Below are positions 1 to 11,154 of a DNA stretch of 35,000 bases, one piece after another; within the stretch, counting starts at the first letter, position 1, and each line of letters opens with the position of its first letter. The notes beneath the pieces are model-generated. The model saw nothing but the letters and a program-made list of their open reading frames with translations. It did no database searches and had not been told where the DNA came from. A program made the translations under genes and the position numbers. This DNA comes from Chrysomallon squamiferum (lineage: Eukaryota > Mollusca > Gastropoda > Neomphalida > Peltospiridae). Where the stretch lies: positions 12,518,022-12,553,021 of the forward strand of contig CM022668.1 of the NCBI GenBank assembly GCA_012295275.1, written 5' to 3'.

Positions 1-355
1 ATTAAAAAAAAAAAAATAATAATAATAATAATAATAATCATAATCATAAAAGCAATAAAATAATAATAATAGTTTATTTATCTATTTCTCTGGATTACTA
101 TATCCTATTAAATCAAACCAGATACCAATTCATGAGTACAAATATAAAATTTCTTCTGTTACCAATTTCTTTGAATTAATACAACCAAAAATTACTGGTC
201 TCTCTTTCTCTTTCTCAGTTTGTGATTGGAAAATACTAATTGTTCTGTCGCCATTCCTGGGGGATTATCCCATTCCAAACAATCCATTAATCAAACTTCT
301 ACATTGACTGGACTTGTTTTGTTTAATGAAGTGAAATGACAACCGTTTTCAAAGG

Positions 356-388
<33 letters not shown>

Positions 389-619
389 AATAATGACACC
401 TGGTTTATGCAGGTAAAAATGGCACCTGGGTTGTTTCATCAACAACAAAAAAAAAGAAACATACAAAGAAAGAGCAGATTTATTTTCTAGATTTTATCTA
501 GTGACAAGTATTAGATAAGTTTTATTTTTGCTGAGCATGTTATTTTTTTTTGACGGTGGAATGCAATTTGTAAGAATTTAATAAAAAAAAAAAAAAAAAA
601 ACTTTGATCTACAACCAAA
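1..619. other. 5' flank with simple repeats
   Basis: AT-rich sequence with an (AAT)n run at about 16-70, an A29 tract at 358-386 and an A-run at 582-600. An in-frame TGA at 605-607 precedes the ATG at 620 with no AG acceptor between them, which supports that ATG as a true start. I see no convincing TATA box or CpG-rich promoter here. A pyrimidine-rich stretch ending in CAG near 209-219 looks like an acceptor, so an upstream 5' UTR intron cannot be excluded. Confidence 0.5.
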
Positions 620-677
620 ATGAGTGCTAACAGTGAAACAGGAAAGGTGTACAGATCTTCAGTCTTGATTCAAATAG
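620..677 (+). CDS. MYLK: Alternative first coding exon 1a (N-terminal tail)
   Basis: ATG at 620 in a good A-rich context (ACCAAAATG) opens 19 codons ending S-V-L-I-Q-I plus one base, followed by a near-perfect donor, ATAG/GTAAGT, at 678-683. The exit phase is 1, which fits the acceptor at 13093 and makes a glycine codon across the junction. An in-frame TGA at 605 blocks upstream extension. The tail has no recognisable domain; it starts M-S-A-N-S-E-T-G-K and is Ser-rich. The reading frame stays open past the donor into T-rich sequence, but that part is Phe/Tyr/Ile low complexity and is intron. The roughly 12.4-kb intron to the next exon is long but ordinary for a first intron. No promoter is evident immediately upstream. 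Confidence 0.55.
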
Positions 678-1045
678 GTAAGTGTGTCTTGTTTAAGATT
701 TATTTTTATTTTATTTATATATTCATGTCATTATTTTTATTTACATATTCATATCTTTACGTTATTTACATATTCATTTCCTTATTTTATTTATATATAT
801 TCATTTCATCGTTTTATTTATCTATTCGTTTCATCATTTTATTTATATATTCATTTCATTATCTTATTTACTCATTAGTCTATTTCATTTCATTTTTATT
901 TAAAATGAAATTAAAGTTATCTCTTTTAAATTATTTATTTCACTTAAAATCATTTTCTGTGTATTCTAATTATCATAATTATGTATGCTATCGGTATTTC
1001 ATAGTATTTATAAATAGTATTCCAAAAATGGTATATGTACACTGT

Positions 1046-1740
1046 ATTTAAGACAATGATGGTATTTGTAAACAGTATTTCAGACAATGATACAAGTAAA
1101 CAGTATTTCAGACAATGGTACATGTAAACAGTATTTCAGACAATGGTACATGTAAACAGTATTTCAGACAATGACTGAACATGTAAACATAATTTCAGAC
1201 AATGATACATGTAAACAGTATTTCAGACAATGGAACATGTAAAAAGTATTTCATACAATGATACATGTAAACAGTATTTCAGACAATGATACATGTAAAC
1301 AGTATTTCAGACAATGATACATGTAAACAGTATTTCATACAATGATACATGTAAACAGTATTTCAGACAATGGAACATGTAAACAGTATTTCAGACAATG
1401 ATACATGTAAACAGTATTTCAGACAATGATACATGTAAACAGTATTTCATACAATGATACATGTAAACAGTATTTCAGACAATGATACATGTAAACAGTA
1501 TTTCAGACAATGATACATGTAAACAGTATTTCAGACAATGATGGAACATGTAAACTATTTCAGACAATGATACAAGTAAACAGTATTTCAGACTATGATA
1601 CAAGTAAACAGTATTTCAGACTATGATGGTACAAGTAAACAGTATTTCAGACAATGATGGAACATGTAAACAGTATTTCAGACAATGATGGTATTTGTAA
1701 ACAGTATTTCAGACAATGGAACATTAGACAATGAAAACAA
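1046..1740. repeat. 28-bp minisatellite array
   Basis: About 22-25 tandem copies of a 28-bp unit reading roughly GTATTTCAGACAATGATACA plus TGTAAACA, with variants (ACAAGT for ACATGT, GGAACA, GATGGT insertions). It sits inside intron 1, about 370 bp after the first-exon donor. Central copies are nearly identical and edge copies more diverged, typical of unequal crossing over. There is no spacer diversity, so it is not a CRISPR array. Confidence 0.93.
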
Positions 1741-2345
1741 TTGTAAGTTGTAAGTATTTCCGACAACAATATTTGTAAACAGTAGGTATTTCAGACATTA
1801 ACATTTGAAAACTAGGTATTCAGACAGTGGCAATATTTGTAAACTGCCAGTATTTCTGAAAATGATGGTATTTGTAAATTCTGTATTTTAGACAATGATG
1901 GTATTTGTAAACTGCCAGTATTTCTGAAAATGATGGTATTTGTAAATTCAGTATTTTAGACAATGATGGTATTTGTAAACTGCCAGTATTTCTGAAAATG
2001 ATGGTATTTGTAAAATCAGTATTTTAGACAATGATGGTATTTGTAAACTGCCAGTATTTCTGAAAATGATGTTATTTGTAAATTCAGTATTTTGGACAAT
2101 GATGATATTTGTAAACTGCCAGTATTTCTGAAAATGATGGTATTTGTAAATTCTGTATTTTAGACAATGATGGTATTTGTAAATTGCCAGTATTTCTGAA
2201 AAATGATGGTATTTGTAAATTCAGTATTTTAGACAATGATGGTATTTGTAAATTGCCAGTATTTCTGAAAATGATGGTATTTGTAAATTCAGTATTTTAG
2301 ACAATGATGGTATTTGTAAATTGCCAGTATTATGAAAAATGATGA
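1741..2345. repeat. 68-bp higher-order minisatellite derived from the 28-bp unit
   Basis: Alternating about 35-bp and 33-bp subunits form a 68-bp period. One contains CTGCCAGTATTTCTGAAAAT and the other TTCAGTATTTTAGACAATGA; each ends GATGGTATTTGTAAA. The shared core (AGTATTT, GACAATGATG, TGTAAA) shows descent from the preceding 28-bp array. About seven dimers are present; 1741-1850 is a degraded transition zone. Confidence 0.9.
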
Positions 2346-3592
2346 AACATATTTGAAACACTTCATTCCAGGAGGTGAATGACTCAGGGTTTGTCTGGTA
2401 CAAACAGGGTATCATAATTTTTGTCATTACTTGCTAATAAAGTGCTGTATTCCACCAGAAACAATCTCCAGTTCCTATAATACAAGATCAGACTTTAAAA
2501 ATTTTACATTAAAAAAGTTCTTTACTGTTGCAAAATAATTTAAAAAATATCAATAATGTGGAGTAATTTTTCTTTGTTTTTGTAACTCTAATTTGAATTT
2601 TTGGTTTAATTAAGATTTCATTGCTCGAAGTTCAATCATAACAATGCATTAAAATGGCTGACTCATTTTGTCATTGGTGTCATTAGATGCTTACAAACAC
2701 ATGCATTTGATTTCCAATATTTGTATATAAAATAATGGTTTAAAGATTTCCACTATTTTAGGTCTTAAAAATATGTATACTAATATTGTACCCCTTTAAA
2801 ATGTGCATTGTGTGTGTGTTTGTGTGTGTGTGTTAATATACATCTTGTTTTCTCTATCTCTTTGCAAAATAATTTTTCCATACCATATCACACCACAGTG
2901 ACACAAACTCCAAAATATCATTTTTCTACAACTGTTTTTTCATAAAAATACATGTCTCATCCATATTTTATCATTTTTCTTTTTTTCTACAATGGAATAC
3001 ACACATGCATTTACATACAAACTGTCTCAAACACACACATACCCCAACCCAGACCAACTCTTGTTCTTCTGAAAAACTCTCCTTTGCTCACTCCCCCTCA
3101 CTCTCATTTGTTCACTGCTCACTCCCTCTTTTTCTCAGACTCTCCTTCTCTCTTGCAAACTCTCCTTCTTCTCTCACTCAAAGTTTCCCCTAATAAGATG
3201 CCTATGAATGTATAGATATGTCTATATAAGATATGAGAAACCTTGGTACAAAAGCCTGTTTGAACAAACTCAGACCTAAACATGCAATGAAAAGGAAAGC
3301 TGGCTGTTTGCTTTTCAGCAGATAACCCTTTGTGGGATCATGGATGTTTACAAAGGGTATGTCATTTGGCACATCTTAGATTTAAACTTGTGTTAGCCTT
3401 AATACCAATCAGAAATATCATTTGTGTCAGCAAAAATAAAAATAAATAAAAGAAGAAGAAGAAAAAAAGGTTTGAGATTTGAAACAGAACATTTTGCTTT
3501 TTCTTTGTCATTTCAAAGCTGAGATGTTCAGTTAAAAATATATTGAAAATATTATTATTATATGGATTTATATTAATTTAATGGTGTGTGTG

Positions 3593-3593
<1 letters not shown>
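2346..3593. other. Intron 1 sequence, mostly unique
   Basis: AT-rich intron. It contains a short (GT)n at 2808-2833, a pyrimidine-rich CT stretch at about 3040-3190 and a run of GAA/AAG near 3445-3470. One short segment at 2372-2408 reads like an Ig C-strand exon and is discussed under findings. No other coding or RNA gene is seen. Confidence 0.5.

Positions 3594-3675
<82 letters not shown>
3594..3675. repeat. (GA)n microsatellite
   Basis: About 40 uninterrupted GA dinucleotides after a short GTGTGTGTAT stretch. The antisense strand gives a Ser-Leu repeat open frame, which is only a by-product. Confidence 0.97.
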
Positions 3676-3678
<3 letters not shown>

Positions 3679-3754
3679 GGGTTCTTAATAAGAAAATTAT
3701 ATGTATATATTTTAGTGGTATTCAGTTTGTATTTCTTTTTTTTCACAGACACTA

Positions 3755-3787
<33 letters not shown>

Positions 3788-3846
3788 TACATACATACAT
3801 ACATACATATTTAAATATATATGCACAGACATACAAACACACACAA
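3755..3846. repeat. (AT)n and (ACAT)n microsatellites
   Basis: An (AT)n run at about 3756-3777 is followed by ACAT tetranucleotides to about 3810 and degenerate ACA-rich sequence. Confidence 0.9.
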
Positions 3847-4404
3847 ATATAGTCACTGTTTGTAAAAGCCATGTTTTACACATCATTTAATACATTATCA
3901 AATCATAATGAATATATAGATGTTAAACCATGCAGGCATCACTGCATACTTAAACAATGCTGACAGTATGAATTTCATATGTGCATTTTCTAACACATAA
4001 ATAATTTAGTGTCAAAATGTATTAGTTTCATAATGTTTGCCTGTATGTTTTTAAATAACTTATTTCAGTATAATAATAAAAAGGAAAATAAATTTAAAAA
4101 AACACAACAAAATAATACTGAATATAAAATTAACTGTGATTAAATGACACTCATATATGTAACTATATATATACATACAATGATTTAGTAATTATTATGT
4201 ATATAATACATTATATGTCATTATATATATATATATATATGTATGTATATATATATATATGTGTGTGTATATATATCTATATCTTCATACACACACACAT
4301 ACATAATACAATAGTTATGATTAATTAACCATCACATATATAATTTATGTCACAGTATCAATCAGTATATAACAACTACATAAATCATATACTTAACATG
4401 ATAA
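3847..4404. other. AT-rich intron with AT/GT microsatellites
   Basis: Unremarkable AT-rich sequence to 4140, then compound (AT)n, GTATGTAT and GTGTGT runs at about 4155-4310. No gene is seen. Confidence 0.7.
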
Positions 4405-4620
4405 TCTGAACAGCACAGTGATAAACACATTAGCCTTAAGGCCTGAGTGAACTGTGACTCTGAAATACAATGGGATGCGGGATCTATCCTTGGATTATCT
4501 ACTTAATTGTTACATTCTGACCACAATATATCAAACATCAGAATACATAAATCTGTCAGCCAAGTCATGCTTGTAAAAGGATATTTGCTGCTAACTGGTT
4601 AAAAGCACAACAGCATGATA
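4405..4620 (+). repeat. Possible decayed tRNA-derived SINE
   Basis: The stretch is less AT-rich than its surroundings. It reads like a worn tRNA: CAGCACAGTGATAAACACAT resembles an A box, TTAGCCTTAAGGCCTGAG an anticodon arm, and TGTGACTCTGAAATACAA a weakened B box. GGGATGCGGGATC follows. No target-site duplication or A tail is clear. The call rests on pattern only. Confidence 0.3.
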
Positions 4621-5417
4621 GGGAAATTCTTTTTTAAATTATCACAAACCAAGTCATTTTAAATAGCAGTCTTTTAATATTATATATATTTGTTTATTAT
4701 TTGTTTTTTATTGTATTGAAATCTAGCCTTTATTTGAAATATATCATTTTGTATCAAATTATTTTTGTTAACACAAACCAACCTTTGCTAACAATAAAAT
4801 ATGGGAATAAAATAACATTTGTCCATGAAATGGTTTCCCTGCAAAATTTGGAATATATTTTATAATTATTCTCAAAATGATTCTTGTTTACACAAAAAAA
4901 AAAAAAATTGGCTTTGAATAACAAGGCATGCAACATCATTTTCTTTCTTTCTTATAAACTCTAGGCTCCTTTTCATACAAAGAAATTTAGAAAGATAAAA
5001 AAAAAAAGTGAGCTCTATTTCTTGTGTACTTGTTGCTCCATTTAATAGAAAGACATTAGAAGAAAGCCCATGTAATATGATAGCAATGACAATTTTGTCA
5101 GTGATTTACCTGCCTATGTTACAGGTAAATTTGTAAAGGTTTGTTACACTTCACTCTAAACAAACATTGCTTTAATTTCCAAAATGTATTAATCATTTAG
5201 CCAAGTTTTATAGCTTTCAGAATTTTTTTTTTTTTTTTAAAAGAAAGACAAAACAGAACATGAGAAATCACATGGTTATATAGTTACATAAGGTATCATA
5301 GAAAATGAAATTAAAAGAAAATTTTTGGTGGGGTAAATAATCATTTAAAATTTGAAGAAGAATAAATGTTTATAGTTTAAAAAATATTTAAGGTAAATTT
5401 GAATACTGTTTTCTAAA
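4621..5417. other. Intron 1, no gene seen
   Basis: AT-rich sequence with short homopolymers (A13 near 4894, A11 near 4997, T16 near 5225). Nothing coding or repetitive on a larger scale is apparent. Confidence 0.6.
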
Positions 5418-5439
5418 TAAAATAATAATAATAATAATA

Positions 5440-5485
<46 letters not shown>

Positions 5486-5497
5486 TACTATTATTTT
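5418..5497. repeat. (AAT)n/(ATT)n palindromic microsatellite
   Basis: An AAT run interrupted once by TAGTAAT changes at about 5471 into ATT repeats that carry the matching ACTATT interruption. The two halves are reverse complements, so the tract can form a hairpin. Confidence 0.85.
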
Positions 5498-5960
5498 ATG
5501 CTCAAACTAGATTTCATAACTCAAATATCTATAATATATAAAATACATGTATTAAAATATAATACAAATTTAAAAACATTTTTGAAATCTGATGTCTATG
5601 TATCAAAAAGAAAAATGGGAAAAAAAAAAAAAAAAATAAAAATTAAAATTTTTAAATTTTTCTTCCATTTAAATATACATTTCTTCATAATACCTTAACG
5701 CATATTTGAGTGTCTTTGATCCCATATTTGTTATTTGCATTTTATTGTCTGCAAATAATTTAATTCATCTGACCTTTTAGTGCTTTGATATGGCATTTTT
5801 TTGTTTTTTTTACCTGTGGAATGTGAACCTAAACCAGGAATAATGCACTATACAAACAAACTACACAGCAAGTTAACAGGCCACAGTGACAAACGAAAAC
5901 ATTTGACAGATTTATTTTACACACATCATCAGTTGCGTGTGACATTCCAAAAACATGAGG
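5498..5960. other. Intron 1, no gene seen
   Basis: AT-rich, with an A17-type run near 5620-5635. Nothing else is supported. Confidence 0.6.
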
Positions 5961-6440
<480 letters not shown>

Positions 6441-8260
6441 CTTGACTGTAATGTTATAATCTGCTAAAAATTTCTTAACATTTATCATTTTTTATCAAAT
6501 ATAACTTGTGAAACCTAACACAAACAACATTCAAGGTAGTCGAATCTTTAATATAAACATAAAAATAATTAGAAAACAAAATTATATAACAAGTATGTTT
6601 ATTTTATTAATTCATTTCTGAATACACTACATTCAAAATAATCTTATATAATTATACTTTTTTTTATTCTTCCTTTCTTTTTAACTTTTTTTTAAACTGT
6701 GTACATTCAAAATAATGTTATATAATTATGTTACTTTCTCTTTTTTTTTTAACAGTTTATTTTTACCTGTGAACCAGAAATGTAAACACTATACAGAATA
6801 CCTGAATCTTTAATACAAACAGGAAAATAATTTATATAAACAAAGATGTTTTTCTTATGACAAGGTTCACTAGTAACCTTCAAGATTCTTCCATTGTTGT
6901 CAGTTCTGGAGATGACACCTAATCATTCAAGCAGAATGTCACTTTCATACAGTGGTCACTTGTTTGTCAAAATAATGGACACACAAATAAAGATGTATCT
7001 TACAGTGATCTTTTTTTCCCTTCCTTCTCATCTATTTAGAGTAATGAAACATGCCAGATAAATCTAATTTGTCACAACTTGAAGACGTATAGGCATTTTG
7101 GTCTTCTAAATCACAACACTTTAAGAAATCATTTGGTAAATTTTGCATGTTATCGTATCAGTTCAACAGAAGTTTCAAAGAAAATCATCACCTGATTTGG
7201 TAATTATATATACGTTTTTAATAACTCTGTGGTTCATTTGTTTCATTTCAGTTAAGTATCTAGAAACTATTAAAAAGTCTTCTATAATTTACTGAAAAGT
7301 AATACACATTAAACGATTAATATTGTAAATTTTTGGACTTAATTATTTTTGATTGACATTTTAGTTTAGAAATCTTCCCAACTAGCAGGATATTATAAAA
7401 ACCATTTAGAAATGTCAATGGTAACAACAGTGAATTTATTCTTGTAAACTGTATGATTACAGTATGGCAAAGAAAGTATTACAGACATAATTATAACAAA
7501 ATTAAAATACATGGCCAAAATTTCTATTGATAATCCATTTCAAACGGTTGGAAATTTGTTCACATCTACTGAATCAATAAACTTAAGTTGTCTGAACAAC
7601 ACTGTGATTGTGGTTGATATCAGGAGGGTGTCAAATAGTCTTACACATTCCCAAATTAGCTTTATTAGCTTTAATTAGCTATAGAGTGTGCACTAAGAAC
7701 CTACTGAACATAAGGCATGTGATATAATCACTGAATTTATTTATTTATTTATTTATTTATTTTATATACGCATCCATAAATGAAAATAAACAAAATAACA
7801 GTTATGCATGCTGTTGTATTAGGTTTTAAGCACAAAATGTTTCTGTTGGCAGTAGTTAGTAGGAACTTTATTATTATTAGCTCTGTTGGCAAAGATTTGG
7901 ATTCTAATGTTGGTAATCCTGGTTTAACTCCTTTCATTTGGGTTTAACAGTATAACTTATCAAGTTTTGGTACATCAGTTCAATGCTACTTTCAAATGTT
8001 AAAAAGTCAGAACATGTGAAAATAATACTTGATTAAAATATTTTGTTGGTCTAGACTTTACATGCATGTATTGTAAAGCTATTTTGTTAGACAATTTCGT
8101 TTTGTTTACATTTACAAATGATATGATTTGTATGTCACTATGTGTCTATAATTATATAACAATATCATTAAAACATGTCTTCTCCATATGTCTCAATGAA
8201 AACGTCCGATATCAGACATGGAATTGTTAATTAATAAATTAAAAAATCCTAAAACTGTAT
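6441..8260. other. Intron 1, mostly unique AT-rich sequence
   Basis: Two related stretches occur about 290 bp apart: a GAATCTTTAATA.AAACA motif near 6541 and 6803, and ACATTCAAAATAAT.TTATAT near 6629 and 6703. This suggests an old local duplication. A short (TTTA)n lies at 7736-7761. No convincing exon or RNA gene is seen. Confidence 0.5.
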
Positions 8261-8454
8261 GTGTATCGATATTGTTTTTAAAAATTTTAAATGGATCAGA
8301 TTCGTTCGAGTTCGGAATTTAGCACCAGTTAATGGGGTTTTATAATTAATGACAACTTTTAAATCTGTGAATACCTTAATTATTTACTTCAGCGATGTAA
8401 AAACACACTGTAATTTTAATCCTGCTTGTCATTTCCAATTTACAGATTTACGTC

Positions 8455-8500
8455 TGCATTCCCGCCATATTACTTCCGGTATTACGTCACACAATTGTTC
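8455..8500. promoter_or_regulatory. Putative internal promoter with YY1, ETS and CRE-like sites
   Basis: Three motifs known from TATA-less animal promoters lie within 27 bases: CGCCATATT (YY1 type, 8463-8471), ACTTCCGG (ETS/GABP type, 8472-8479) and TTACGTCA (CRE/ATF type, 8482-8489). The surrounding 8260-8720 stretch has many CpGs (TTCGTTCGAG, TTCGGGCG, ATCGTGATC, AATCGTAAACG) while the rest of intron 1 has almost none. A plausible first exon with ATG and a matching-phase donor follows about 200 bases downstream. Motif matches are by eye; direction of transcription is inferred from that exon. Confidence 0.55.
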
Positions 8501-8583
8501 CCTGTTGACAAATTCGGGCGAAAGTGTCCCATAAAATTTATTTACGTGATTAATTTTCCCGTTAATAGTGTTTGTGATTGTTA

Positions 8584-8664
8584 ATGTGTCAACTCACAGA
8601 AAGTTTATGGTGTCGGATTAAAGATCGTGATCAACTCTTACAAATTATGATTAACGCATGCTAA
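8584..8664 (+). CDS. Possible upstream ORF in exon 1b leader
   Basis: ATG at 8584 opens 26 codons (starting M-C-Q-L-T-E-S-L-W) ending at TAA 8662-8664, 18 bases before the candidate start codon at 8683. If the promoter near 8470 is real, this uORF would lie in the 5' UTR and could reduce initiation at 8683. There is no evidence that it makes a functional peptide. Confidence 0.2.
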   Translation: MCQLTESLWCRIKDRDQLLQIMINAC

Positions 8665-8682
8665 GAAATATCAGCGTAACAA

Positions 8683-8713
8683 ATGTATAATCGTAAACGT
8701 TTGCCCCAGATTG
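8683..8713 (+). CDS. MYLK: Alternative first coding exon 1b (N-terminal tail)
   Basis: ATG at 8683 (context AACAAATG) opens the short peptide M-Y-N-R-K-R-L-P-Q-I plus one base, then a donor G/GTAGGT at 8714. Exit phase is 1, identical to exon 1a and matching the acceptor at 13093, giving glycine at the junction. An in-frame TAA at 8677 rules out extension upstream. Its end, Y....L.QI-G, aligns without gaps to the end of exon 1a (YRSSVLIQIG versus YNRKRLPQIG, five of ten identical), which is hard to explain by chance. A CpG-bearing promoter-like block lies about 200 bases upstream. The two first exons would give kinases differing only in their extreme N-terminus. The weakest point is the small size of the coding part. 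Confidence 0.5.
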
Positions 8714-8719
8714 GTAGGT

Positions 8720-9590
8720 ATGCTGTTGAAATTAGCGATCTTAATCAAACCCCATTATATATTAAATTTAAAAAAAAAAAATAATAATAATAATAAAAAC
8801 AATCCCCACCCCAATTAAATTCTCAAGAAAGTCTATTTGTATGATTATTCCTCTTGATAAAAAGATAAAAATAATAATTTGTGGCGTGTTCTTATTTTGG
8901 TATTCACGTTATTGTAATTACGTGTCATACCAATCGAAAATTAAATTTTGATGGTTTCATTTTGAAAGTTACCAAATATAACTGACACATTTCTTTCATT
9001 AAACACAACATGAAATCACATTACATATTATAATTTTTTTTATTTCTTACTATTTGTTTTAGTCTTAAATATTCCTATAGACATGTTTATTTATGAGTTC
9101 ATTTGAATCATCCAGCCTTCATCTTTCTTAGTAAAATCATCAACGAACAATTTCTAAAGTTACAAGTAGGTAATTAGCTGACAAATGAGACACACAGGTG
9201 TAGACATGTGAGTTTTTTTATTTCAAAAACTGCATGCTCATGTGTAATATGATACATTTTATGAGCTAGGAATGTAAATAAATACAGCCACACATTTAAG
9301 CACACAGTGGTAAAGAAACTAAAAACCATCTCACTGCAGCCGTAATAAAACACAGGAGAAAAAAAAAAAAAAAAAACCTTTCCCTTCCTGGACACTTTAA
9401 TCTCTCTTTGGAAAGCCCCATTTTTAATTCATATAATTACCAATTCAGTGTTTCAGTGTAAGGCACCAGGAAGGTCATTTCCCACCGTTTTTTTTTTTCC
9501 GTTATTATTTTTTTAATTCTTTATAAATGAAATTTATTTCATCTTGTAAATTATATCCCTATCAGTGACCCTTCTTTTTTCTGAAATTTA
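8720..9590. other. Intron 1, no gene seen
   Basis: AT-rich sequence with an A/AAT run near 8769-8797, an A18 run near 9358-9376 and T-runs near 9489-9515. Nothing coding is supported. Confidence 0.6.
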
Positions 9591-9768
9591 GTACAACGTA
9601 TGATATGTACACACCGACAATGAGGAACTGTCAGATACTTCCAGATTAAGATTCTAATTAAACACCTGTCATAATTAATATTTTTTTGTACATAATTATA
9701 GATCTGTATTAGGTGAATTCTGCTACTCACTGTGAAAAGATTATTTTTTCTTTTTATTTAAAGAAGGA

Positions 9769-9839
<71 letters not shown>

Positions 9840-10302
9840 AATTGCAGCTCTACAACTGTATGATAAACTTCAATTTTTCACTATTAATACTTTTTATAGT
9901 AAAATGTTAGAATGAATTTATATACATTTCACATTATCTTCCATGTCTTCTCATTGCTTGGTGATTAATAGATACAATATATCCAACAGAAGGAGGGGGA
10001 AAAATGTTTATTTCTAGTTTTTCTTTGTTTTGGGGTTTTAAAAAAAAAAAAAAAAAAAAAAAAATTATAATAATAATAATAACAAATTTGTTATTTGTAA
10101 AAATAAAGAAAAATTGTCCTTCATATAGCAAAAAAGAAAATTATTTTTCACAGTGAGTAGTGGAATTCACCTAATACAGATCTATAATTATATACAAAAA
10201 AATATTAATTAAGACAGGTGTTTAATTAGAATCTTAATCTAGAAGTATCCGACAGTTCCTCATTATGTTACACTGTCAGTGTGTGTATCATATGTTGTGT
10301 AC
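9591..10302. mobile_element. Foldback (long inverted-repeat) element, MITE-like
   Basis: The left arm (about 9591-9775) and right arm (about 10109-10302) are imperfect reverse complements over roughly 185-190 bases. Examples are GAGGAACTGTCAGATACTTC on the left against the complement of GAAGTATCCGACAGTTCCTC on the right, and AGGTGAATTC against GAATTCACCT. The arms enclose a T64 tract (9772-9835), about 200 bases of unique AT-rich sequence and an A24 tract (10040-10063), which also oppose each other. No transposase frame is present, so it would be non-autonomous. Arm ends read GTACAACGTATGAT and its near complement ATCATATGTTGTGTAC. No target-site duplication is obvious. Confidence 0.75.
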
Positions 10303-10317
10303 ATGTTAAGATAACAT

Positions 10318-10508
10318 AACATGATTATATATATTGTATATATATATATATGTGTTGTAAAATTTAATAGGCTGTATCTATCTTTCCTTTTTTTTTGTGT
10401 CACTGTGTACTTATCTATATTACTATGTATGTGCATTTATGTATCTATGCATCCATGTATATGCATGTATGTGTATGTGTATCTATGCATGCATGCATCC
10501 ATGACTGT

Positions 10509-10546
<38 letters not shown>

Positions 10547-10585
10547 AAGTGTACTTGTTTATATATATATATACATGTCAGTGAT
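10318..10585. repeat. AT, ATGT and (GT)n microsatellites
   Basis: Compound simple repeats: (AT)n at 10335-10352, degenerate ATGT/ATGC tetranucleotides at 10425-10500, (GT)n at 10506-10544 and (AT)n at 10560-10574. Open frames across it are Cys/Val low complexity and are not genes. Confidence 0.92.
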
Positions 10586-11154
10586 TAAAAAGGCATAGCC
10601 TACTCATGGATATATTATATATAATGTTTACATATTCATGAATATATTACATACTTTGTCAATTTAGTGTCATGAATAGATCATAGAGACCTTCATGCAT
10701 ATCGTGTACATATATTCTTGAATATTCTGTACATAATAAACTATTATTTATGAATGTATGGGTGAATATTTATTTACAAGCACTTCTTTGTAAAGCTGCA
10801 TGGATCAGTTATACTGTGTTAATAATAATTTCTGACACAAACATTGATATATTTATATATATATATATATAAAGCTTATTAATGCCTATGTCAGAAAAAT
10901 GTTATATACATGGGTGTATGTTTACACAGACACACAGACAAACACTCTGTTATTTCCAATTATTCTAAAGAAGAATAAAGTTTCTAGCAAGACTTTAAAT
11001 TTAAATTACTATAACAATTGGCCATTTGAAAGAAACCTAGAAAAATATTTATGGGTATATTATTTAAATTTTATTTCTGTATATTTATATTTGATTCCCA
11101 TTAGTATATCAATTTGTCTTATCTCAGTCTTGTCAGTTAAATGAATAAAAAATA
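10586..11154. other. Intron 1, no gene seen
   Basis: AT-rich with a few ATATTCATGAATAT-like short palindromic variants at 10605-10735 and an (AT)n run near 10854-10871. No exon is supported. Confidence 0.55.

Noticed and set aside
678-1051. Continuation of the frame from ATG 620 to 1051 as a single-exon gene
   Set aside because: After codon 20 it is Phe/Tyr/Ile low complexity from T-rich DNA, while a near-consensus GTAAGT donor in the right phase ends the plausible exon at 677.
1046-2345. Regular repeats resembling a CRISPR array
   Set aside because: There are no unique spacers between repeats, no cas genes, and the context is a eukaryotic intron; it is a minisatellite.
8349-8534. 61-codon open frame across the internal promoter block
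   Set aside because: Ordinary composition, no domain, no splice partner, and it crosses the transcription-factor motifs; treated as non-coding.
9772-9835. T64 tract as a retrotransposon poly(A) tail
   Set aside because: It sits inside the inverted-repeat element opposite an A24 tract, and no retrotransposon body or reverse transcriptase frame adjoins it.
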